Of a stretch of DNA of 5,886 bases, positions 1 to 4,605 are shown in pieces (the first letter of the stretch is position 1; each line of letters opens with the position of its first letter). The DNA lies in contig JAUXEE010000149.1 in assembly GCA_030618065.1 (NCBI GenBank), forward strand, positions 1-5,886. The letters run 5' to 3'. The position numbers and the translations under genes are program-made. The notes below the pieces were generated by a model that was not told the origin of the DNA, ran no database searches, and worked only from the letters and a program-made list of their open reading frames with translations. The stretch comes from Gemmatimonadota bacterium. Its GTDB lineage: Bacteria; Gemmatimonadota; Gemmatimonadetes; Longimicrobiales; Gaopeijiaceae.

Positions 1-1478
1 AGGACAGTATCCTGGCCACCTTCCCGGAGGTTGAGTCGGTCTTCGGGAAGGCCGGCCGGGCAAACACCGCCACGGACCCGGCACCCTTGGCCATGTTCGA
101 AACCACCATCGTCCTGAAGCCCGAGGAGGAATGGCGGGAGGGAATGACCTGGGAGCGCCTCATGGCCGAGATGGATGAGGCCGTCAGGGTCACGGGGATT
201 CCCAACTCCTGGACCATGCCCATCAAGGGCCGCATCGACATGCTGGCCACGGGGATCCGGACCCCGGTGGGGATCAAGATCTTCGGCCCCGATTTGGAGG
301 TACTGGAGCGGCTAGGAAAGGAAGTGGAGAACGCCGTGGCCATGGTGCCCGATACCCGGTCGGCGGTGTCCGAGCGTCCCTTGGGCGGGAGCTACCTGAA
401 CATCGAAGTCGACCGGGACGCGGCAGCCCGGTACGGAGTGAACATCCAGGACGCCAACATGGTTATCGCGTCGGCCATAGGCGGGATGGAGATCACGCAG
501 ACCGTGGAGGGCCGAGAGCGGTACGGGGTTCGTGTCCGGTACCCCCAGGAGCTTCGGGATCAGCCTGAGAAGCTGGCGGAGATCCTGATTCCGGTGAAGC
601 AAATGCGGGGTACCCAACCCACCGGCGGGGCGGCCATGAGCACGGGAATGTCGAACTCCACTGCTCAGATCCCCCTGGGCCAGATCGCCACCATCGAAGT
701 GGCCAAAGGCCCTATGTCCATCAAAACGGAGGGAGCCTTCCCCACCGCATGGGTGTTCGTGGACGTGGAGTCTTCTGACCTGGGTGGATACGTACGGGCT
801 GCCCAGGAGATGGTGGATGCCATGGTTACCCTCCCTCCGGGCTACACCATCCAATGGTCCGGACAATACGAGTTCATGCAACGGGCCCAGGCACGTTTGC
901 AGCTAGTGGTGCCGGCCACCATTCTGATCATCTTTGTGCTCCTTTTCCTGAACTTCGGCAGGATTGGAGAAACCCTTATCGTAATGGGGTCCCTGCCCTT
1001 CGCCTTGGTGGGGGGAGTCCTCATCATGGCGTTTCTAGGGTACAACTGGTCCGTCGCCACGGGAGTCGGCTTCATTGCCCTGACCGGGGTCGCGGCCGAG
1101 ACCGCCGTGATCATGCTCTTGTACCTGAACCACTCCTGGGACGACCGGATCCGAACTGGACGAACGACACTCGAAGCCCTATACGAAGCGGTCATGGAGG
1201 GCGCGGTCATGAGAGTTCGGCCCAAGGTGATGACCGTCACAGCTATCATCGGGGGGCTTCTTCCCATCCTCTGGGGTCACGGAACCGGTGCCAGCGTCAT
1301 GAAACGCATCGCTGCCCCCATGGTGGGAGGGATGTTGTCGGCAACCGTCCTGACTCTGGTGGTGATACCCGTGATCTACTTCATCTGGCAAGGACGGGCT
1401 GTCAGCCAAGTCGAGGCAGGGGAGGGTGGACGCCTGGGATCTCCCGACCTTCATCCTAATGCCACTCTGGAGGTTTGA
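1..1478 (+). CDS. cusA: CusA-like heavy-metal efflux RND transporter, C-terminal half (5' truncated by window edge)
   Basis: Inner-membrane proton-driven pump subunit of a tripartite Cu(I)/Ag(I) export system, normally about 1,040 residues; about 491 codons are visible. The frame is open from base 3, with no stop before a weak TTG at 87, and the upstream codons read as the family motif FPEV..VFGKAGRA.TATDPAPLAM, so the gene starts outside the window. By alignment from memory to E. coli CusA, the first codon lies near residue 593. The methionine ligands equivalent to M623 (codon 93-95, PLAM) and M672 (codon 240-242, RIDM) are present; M573 would lie just outside. The proton-relay residues E939 (codon 1098-1100, GVAAE) and K984 (codon 1224-1226, RVRPK) are also kept. 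The second periplasmic loop is followed by five hydrophobic segments (about 900-1390), matching TM8-12. An insertion of about 20 residues at 603-665 carries three Met. The RIDML motif and conserved Met favour the monovalent-cation (CusA) type over CzcA; substrate is inferred. Confidence 0.93.
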   Translation, partial: DSILATFPEVESVFGKAGRANTATDPAPLAMFETTIVLKPEEEWREGMTWERLMAEMDEAVRVTGIPNSWTMPIKGRIDMLATGIRTPVGIKIFGPDLEVLERLGKEVENAVAMVPDTRSAVSERPLGGSYLNIEVDRDAAARYGVNIQDANMVIASAIGGMEITQTVEGRERYGVRVRYPQELRDQPEKLAEILIPVKQMRGTQPTGGAAMSTGMSNSTAQIPLGQIATIEVAKGPMSIKTEGAFPTAWVFVDVESSDLGGYVRAAQEMVDAMVTLPPGYTIQWSGQYEFMQRAQARLQLVVPATILIIFVLLFLNFGRIGETLIVMGSLPFALVGGVLIMAFLGYNWSVATGVGFIALTGVAAETAVIMLLYLNHSWDDRIRTGRTTLEALYEAVMEGAVMRVRPKVMTVTAIIGGLLPILWGHGTGASVMKRIAAPMVGGMLSATVLTLVVIPVIYFIWQGRAVSQVEAGEGGRLGSPDLHPNATLEV

Positions 1479-1583
1479 AATGGGGAGGCGGTAGGCCTGG
1501 GGCATCCCCCTTCCCGACCCATCTGTGGACGTGGTACTATCCAGTCGGGTCATCAATCCTCCACCTCTGAAGCACCAACCAGT

Positions 1584-1596
1584 TTCCGGTCCGGAA
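1584..1596. promoter_or_regulatory. 13-base perfect palindrome, possible operator upstream of the aldo/keto reductase
   Basis: TTCCGG-T-CCGGAA is a perfect 6+1+6 palindrome 48 bases before the chosen reductase start. Two further copies of CGGAA follow on the same strand at 1610-1614 and 1620-1624. This could be a regulator binding site. The spacer 1479-1644 otherwise shows no convincing -35/-10 pair (the best -10-like string is TACTAT at 1535-1540) and no clear terminator for the upstream pump gene. Short palindromes of C and G arise readily in G+C-rich DNA, so confidence is low. Confidence 0.22.
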
Positions 1597-1631
1597 GCGT
1601 TTGAGTAGTCGGAAGCAGCCGGAATGCCCAC

Positions 1632-1638
1632 AAAGGAG
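1632..1638 (+). promoter_or_regulatory. Shine-Dalgarno site that decides the aldo/keto reductase start
   Basis: AAAGGAG lies 6 bases before the ATG at 1645. An earlier in-frame ATG at 1624 has no purine-rich site at a suitable distance, and it would add seven residues (MPTKEID) in front of the usual family N-terminus. This favours the start at 1645. Confidence 0.72.
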
Positions 1639-1644
1639 ATCGAC

Positions 1645-2634
1645 ATGAGACTGACACCTCTAGGAAACTCGGATCTACAGATCTCACCCATCGGCCTGGG
1701 GGCCTGGGCCATGGGAGGCGACGGGGTCTTCGGCTGGGGTCCACAGGATGACGCCGAGTCCGTTGCCGCCATCCATCGGAGCGTTGAGCGGGGCATCAAC
1801 TGGATCGACACCGCACCCATCTACGGGATGGGTCACTCGGAGAAGGTCGTGACTCAAGCGCTAAAGGAGATGGGCAGCGCAAACCGACCCCTCGTCTTCA
1901 CCAAGTGCAGCATCGTTTGGGACGAGGAGAAGAACGTCGGACACAGCTTGAAGGGGGACTCGATTCGAAAAGAGGTAGAGGACAGCCTTCAGCGATTGGA
2001 TGTGGATGTCCTGGACCTCTGCCAGATCCACCGGCCCTCCTGGCCTATTGGGGCACCCGACCCCGACCTTGAAGAAGGTTGGACCGCTCTGGCCGACCTG
2101 AAGGCCGAGGGAAAGATCCGGCATATCGGTGTGTCCAACTTCGATGCGTCACAGATGGAACGAGCCCACGGAATCACGCACATCACATCCCTACAACCAC
2201 CCTACTCCATGCTCATGCGTCAGATCGAGGATGAGATCCTGCCGTTCTGCGAGGAGAACAAGATCGGGGTGATCCCGTATTCAACCATGCAGAACGGACT
2301 CCTTACCGGCCGGTGGACCAAAGAGCGGGTCGCGGCGCTCCCACCCACCGACTGGCGCGTACAGATGAATTCCCCAGCGTTCCAGGATCCTTTTTTCTCA
2401 CGCATCCTCGATCTCGTTGAAACGCTGCGAGAGATCGGTGATGGCCATGGTCGATCCCCTGCCGAGGTAGCCGTCGCATGGACGCTCCGCCATTCGGCTG
2501 TGACGGGAGCCATCGTAGGCGCCCGAAGCGCTGATCAGGTAGACGGCTTCGTGGGAGCGATGGACTTTCGCCTGAGTGACGATGAGATTGCCAAAATCGG
2601 TGCTGAGCTTCCCGAATCCATCAGCCTGATGTAG
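1645..2634 (+). CDS. NAD(P)H-dependent aldo/keto reductase (AKR11/IolS-YhdN-like)
   Basis: Cytosolic (beta/alpha)8-barrel oxidoreductase of 329 residues, reducing an aldehyde or ketone with NADPH; length equals that of B. subtilis YhdN-type relatives. Counting from the ATG at 1645, the catalytic tetrad is complete: D55 and Y60 (IDTAPIYG), K87 (FTKCS) and H129 (QIHRP). The N-terminal LGNSDLQISPIGLG strand-turn, the GVSNF motif near 163-167, QPPYS near 184-188 and the C-terminal cofactor-binding IVGARSADQ at 291-299 are all typical. The substrate cannot be read from sequence. The ATG at 1645 is chosen because AAAGGAG precedes it by 6 bases; an in-frame ATG at 1624 is less likely. The gene is separated by more than 140 bases from its neighbours on either side, so an operon is not evident, although all the plus-strand genes are co-oriented. 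No signal peptide is seen. Confidence 0.95.
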   Translation: MRLTPLGNSDLQISPIGLGAWAMGGDGVFGWGPQDDAESVAAIHRSVERGINWIDTAPIYGMGHSEKVVTQALKEMGSANRPLVFTKCSIVWDEEKNVGHSLKGDSIRKEVEDSLQRLDVDVLDLCQIHRPSWPIGAPDPDLEEGWTALADLKAEGKIRHIGVSNFDASQMERAHGITHITSLQPPYSMLMRQIEDEILPFCEENKIGVIPYSTMQNGLLTGRWTKERVAALPPTDWRVQMNSPAFQDPFFSRILDLVETLREIGDGHGRSPAEVAVAWTLRHSAVTGAIVGARSADQVDGFVGAMDFRLSDDEIAKIGAELPESISLM

Positions 2635-2710
2635 CTCGACTGAGCTGCGGAGATCTCTCCCTCACTACCGGGACTGGCAAGGAGGAGGCCGCGGACGACC
2701 GAGGGGGATG

Positions 2711-2752
2711 GGCATTAGATTAATTGCCTCGTCGTGGCAGCCCCAGGCAATT
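2711..2752. promoter_or_regulatory. Cluster of inverted half-sites upstream of the TauE/SafE-lyase pair (possible operator or hairpin)
   Basis: In an A+T-rich island within G+C-rich DNA, AATTGCCT (2722-2729) and AGGCAATT (2745-2752) form a perfect 8-base inverted repeat with a 15-base gap. Immediately upstream, ATTA-GAT-TAAT (2714-2724) is a second palindrome, flanked by GGC (2711-2713) and, one base further out, GCC (2726-2728). The same half-site thus occurs about three times within 42 bases. It may be an operator for a regulator controlling the downstream pair, or a transcribed hairpin ending the reductase transcript. The T run after the stem is only three bases, so an intrinsic terminator is weakly supported. 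No good -35/-10 pair could be assigned. Confidence 0.35.
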
Positions 2753-2770
2753 TGACCTACGTCTCACCCA

Positions 2771-2778
2771 GGAAGGAG
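2771..2778 (+). promoter_or_regulatory. Shine-Dalgarno site unusually close to the GTG start of the TauE/SafE gene
   Basis: GGAAGGAG ends at 2778, one base before the GTG at 2780; if only GGAAGG pairs, the gap is 3 bases. Upstream, the frame holds no ATG, GTG or TTG before the in-frame TGA at 2753-2755. The next usable start downstream is TTG at 2810, which lies too far from this site. The GTG is therefore the best choice despite its poor spacing. Confidence 0.5.
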
Positions 2779-2779
2779 A

Positions 2780-3550
2780 GTGCCCATCGGGACCCCCGAA
2801 ACGCTTGCGTTGGTTCAGCTAGCGGGTGTCACTCTCGTCGCGGCCGTAGTCCAAGGTGCAGTGGGCTTTGGGTTCACACTTCTCGCCGTGTCGTTCTTTC
2901 TGCTGATCATCCAGTCCGGTGACGCGGTTCAGTTGCTGATCGTCGTCAATCTCACCATCTCTGTTGCGCTGATCGGGAGACTCTGGCAAAAGGTAAACAG
3001 GGCCCTTTGGATTCGGCTGGTGATGGGGGCCTTCTTCGGCTTCCCCCTGGGGTTGATGGCATTTCAGAACGCCGATGTCGACCGGTTGAAGGTCGCGGCG
3101 GCCGTCACTATCCTCATCTTCGTGGCTGCATCGGTCTTTTTGAGACGGGACGCAGAGGGCAACTCTGACGAGGCGCCACTCTTCAGGACCCCTTCCGCCG
3201 TCGGTATCGGTGCACTCGCAGGAGCCATGACCACGGCCTTGGGAATGCCTGGACCCCCGGTCGTGCTCTATCTGACGGCGGTGGGCGCCGGGAAGGATGC
3301 TACACGCGCCATCTTGCTCACCTTCTTCGCGGTGTCCTATGGAGCGTCCTTGATTCTCCAGACCGTGGCGGTGGGCGTGAGTGGCGGGGTTTGGATCACT
3401 GCCGGACTCCTGGTGCCCTTCGCAGCGGTTGGAGCGCTATTGGGCCACGTGGTCGCAAGACAGGTCAGCGAGGCGGCGTTCCGCAGATTCGTGCTGATGC
3501 TCGTCGCCGGGACCGGCGCCTATGTTCTCTTCGACACTCTCTTTTCATGA
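2780..3550 (+). CDS. TauE/SafE-family membrane anion transporter, probable sulfite/organosulfur exporter (CuyZ-like)
   Basis: Polytopic inner-membrane protein of 256 residues, the usual size for TauE/SafE (formerly DUF81) permeases. Hydrophobic segments lie near residues 9-28, 31-45, 49-67, 76-94, 104-121, 140-166, 176-199, 203-222 and 234-252. The two family signature repeats are visible: VQGAVGFGF near 24-32 and AGAMTTALGMPGPPVVLYL near 147-165. Charged residues fall mainly in the short loops (for example 121-136). Members move small anions such as sulfite or sulfoacetate, but many are uncharacterised. The stop overlaps the next gene's start as ATGA, so the PLP lyase downstream is very probably co-translated. 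By analogy with cuyZ-cuyA, export of the sulfite released by the lyase is the favoured role, as inference. GTG at 2780 is taken as start, although its ribosome site is only 1-3 bases away. Confidence 0.88.
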   Translation: MPIGTPETLALVQLAGVTLVAAVVQGAVGFGFTLLAVSFFLLIIQSGDAVQLLIVVNLTISVALIGRLWQKVNRALWIRLVMGAFFGFPLGLMAFQNADVDRLKVAAAVTILIFVAASVFLRRDAEGNSDEAPLFRTPSAVGIGALAGAMTTALGMPGPPVVLYLTAVGAGKDATRAILLTFFAVSYGASLILQTVAVGVSGGVWITAGLLVPFAAVGALLGHVVARQVSEAAFRRFVLMLVAGTGAYVLFDTLFS

Positions 3551-4590
3551 CGCTGGAAGGTCTCACCGGATTCCCTCGGGTTGCGCTGGCCCACCGCCCG
3601 ACTCCTCTGGAGCCCATGCCCAACCTCTCTCAGGCCGTCGGCGTGGAAGGTCTCTTCGTGAAGCGAGACGATTGCACCGGTCTCGCAATGGGCGGTAACA
3701 AGGTCCGCCAGCTGGAGTTCTATCTCGGCGAAGCCATTGCCCGGAGCGCTTCCGTGGTCCTCATCACAGGTGCTGTCCAATCGAATTACGCCAGGTGCAC
3801 AGCCGCAGCCGCAGCCAAGCTCGGCCTTCGTTGTGTGATCCAGCTCGAGGATCGGGTGAGGGGCATGCCATCTGAATACCAACGGTCGGGGAATGTCCTC
3901 CTCGATCGTCTGTTTGGCGCGGAAATCCACACCTATCCGGAGGGCGAAGACGAGTCCGGGGCAGACCGTTCCTTGGACAGTTTGGCTGAGGAGCTGACGG
4001 CCCAAGGAGAGTGTCCGTATGTGATCCATCTGTCTCCTGATCACCCTCCTCTCGGTGCCCTGGGGTATGTAGAGGCTGCTGGAGAGCTTCTCGAGCAAGC
4101 TTCCGACAAGAACATCGACTTCAGGTCGGTCGTGGTGGCCAGCGGGAGTGCCCAGACGCACGCGGGTCTCCTGGTCGGTCTTCACGCACAGGGACGGGGG
4201 GATATCCAGGTCCATGGGGTCTGTGTCCGACGCCGGGCTGAGGCGCAGGGGGCACGAGTGCTCCAGTGTGCCCAGGCCGTGGAACAACTTCTGGACCTCC
4301 GGGGCCTGGTGGGCCCCGGAGACGTAAGGGTCACCGACCGGCACCTCGGAGCCGGGTATGGCCAATCCACTCGTGAGTCGGAGGAGGCGATCCGAATGGC
4401 CGCAAGGCGGGAAGGCCTCCTGGCCGATCCCGTCTACACTGGGAAGGCCTTGGCTGGAATGCTCAGCCTGGCCCGAAGCGGGGCGTTCGAGGGCCGGCCG
4501 GCAATCTTCATGCACACCGGGGGAACACCGGCTCTGTTCGCGTATGGGTCTTTGGCGGACAGGGATTCCCCTGGCTCACTGAGGCGCTGA
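3547..4590 (+). CDS. PLP-dependent D-cysteine desulfhydrase / L-cysteate sulfo-lyase family enzyme (CuyA-like)
   Basis: Cytosolic PLP fold-type II enzyme of 347 residues. Family members remove sulfide from D-cysteine (EC 4.4.1.15), sulfite from L-cysteate (CuyA, EC 4.4.1.25), or open the ring of ACC. The PLP lysine is K52 in GGNK; Q78-S79-N80 (AVQSN) holds the carboxylate-binding, catalytic Ser region. SGSAQTHAG at 199-207 is the phosphate-binding loop, and Y297 is the catalytic Tyr in DPVYTGKA. Thr follows that Tyr (T298), where ACC deaminase has Glu, and T324 in HTGG replaces its Leu. Both point to desulfhydrase/sulfo-lyase activity rather than ACC deaminase. The ATG at 3547 overlaps the permease stop by four bases (ATGA) and has no Shine-Dalgarno, suggesting translational coupling. 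An in-frame ATG at 3391 lies within the permease gene and would add an Arg-rich, non-family extension, so it is rejected. The adjacent TauE/SafE gene favours cysteate or another sulfur substrate; D-cysteine remains possible. Confidence 0.9.
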   Translation: MTLEGLTGFPRVALAHRPTPLEPMPNLSQAVGVEGLFVKRDDCTGLAMGGNKVRQLEFYLGEAIARSASVVLITGAVQSNYARCTAAAAAKLGLRCVIQLEDRVRGMPSEYQRSGNVLLDRLFGAEIHTYPEGEDESGADRSLDSLAEELTAQGECPYVIHLSPDHPPLGALGYVEAAGELLEQASDKNIDFRSVVVASGSAQTHAGLLVGLHAQGRGDIQVHGVCVRRRAEAQGARVLQCAQAVEQLLDLRGLVGPGDVRVTDRHLGAGYGQSTRESEEAIRMAARREGLLADPVYTGKALAGMLSLARSGAFEGRPAIFMHTGGTPALFAYGSLADRDSPGSLRR

Positions 4591-4605
4591 GAGGAGACCT
4601 GCTAG

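Noticed and set aside
87..89. TTG at 87 as the start of a separate 463-residue protein
   Set aside because: The codons upstream in the same frame, back to base 3, read as the conserved CusA motif; this is an internal Leu codon of a gene cut by the window edge.
312..881. Long minus-strand open frame of 189 codons opposite the pump gene
   Set aside because: It is a shadow of the plus-strand RND gene: His/Gly-rich with no domain sense, while the plus frame is clearly conserved.
1499..1513. GGGG-CAT-CCCC hairpin after the pump gene as a terminator
   Set aside because: The stem is only four pairs and is followed by TTCCC rather than a T run, so it does not meet a reasonable terminator standard.
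1511..1540. Sigma-70-like promoter TTCCCG - 18 bases - TACTAT before the reductase
   Set aside because: The -35 part matches only three of six bases and the string is expected by chance; it is kept only as a note.
3391..3546. A 52-residue N-terminal extension of the PLP lyase from an in-frame ATG at 3391
   Set aside because: It lies wholly inside the permease coding region, is Arg-rich and unlike the family, while the ATG at 3547 gives the expected N-terminus and a typical ATGA overlap.
3520..4515. Minus-strand open frame of 331 codons opposite the lyase gene
   Set aside because: Long antisense frames are common in G+C-rich genes; its translation shows no recognisable motif, while the plus strand holds all PLP-family residues.
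1645..4590. A single organosulfur operon including the aldo/keto reductase
   Set aside because: The reductase is separated from the permease by about 145 bases containing an operator- or hairpin-like repeat, and nothing in its sequence points to a sulfur substrate.
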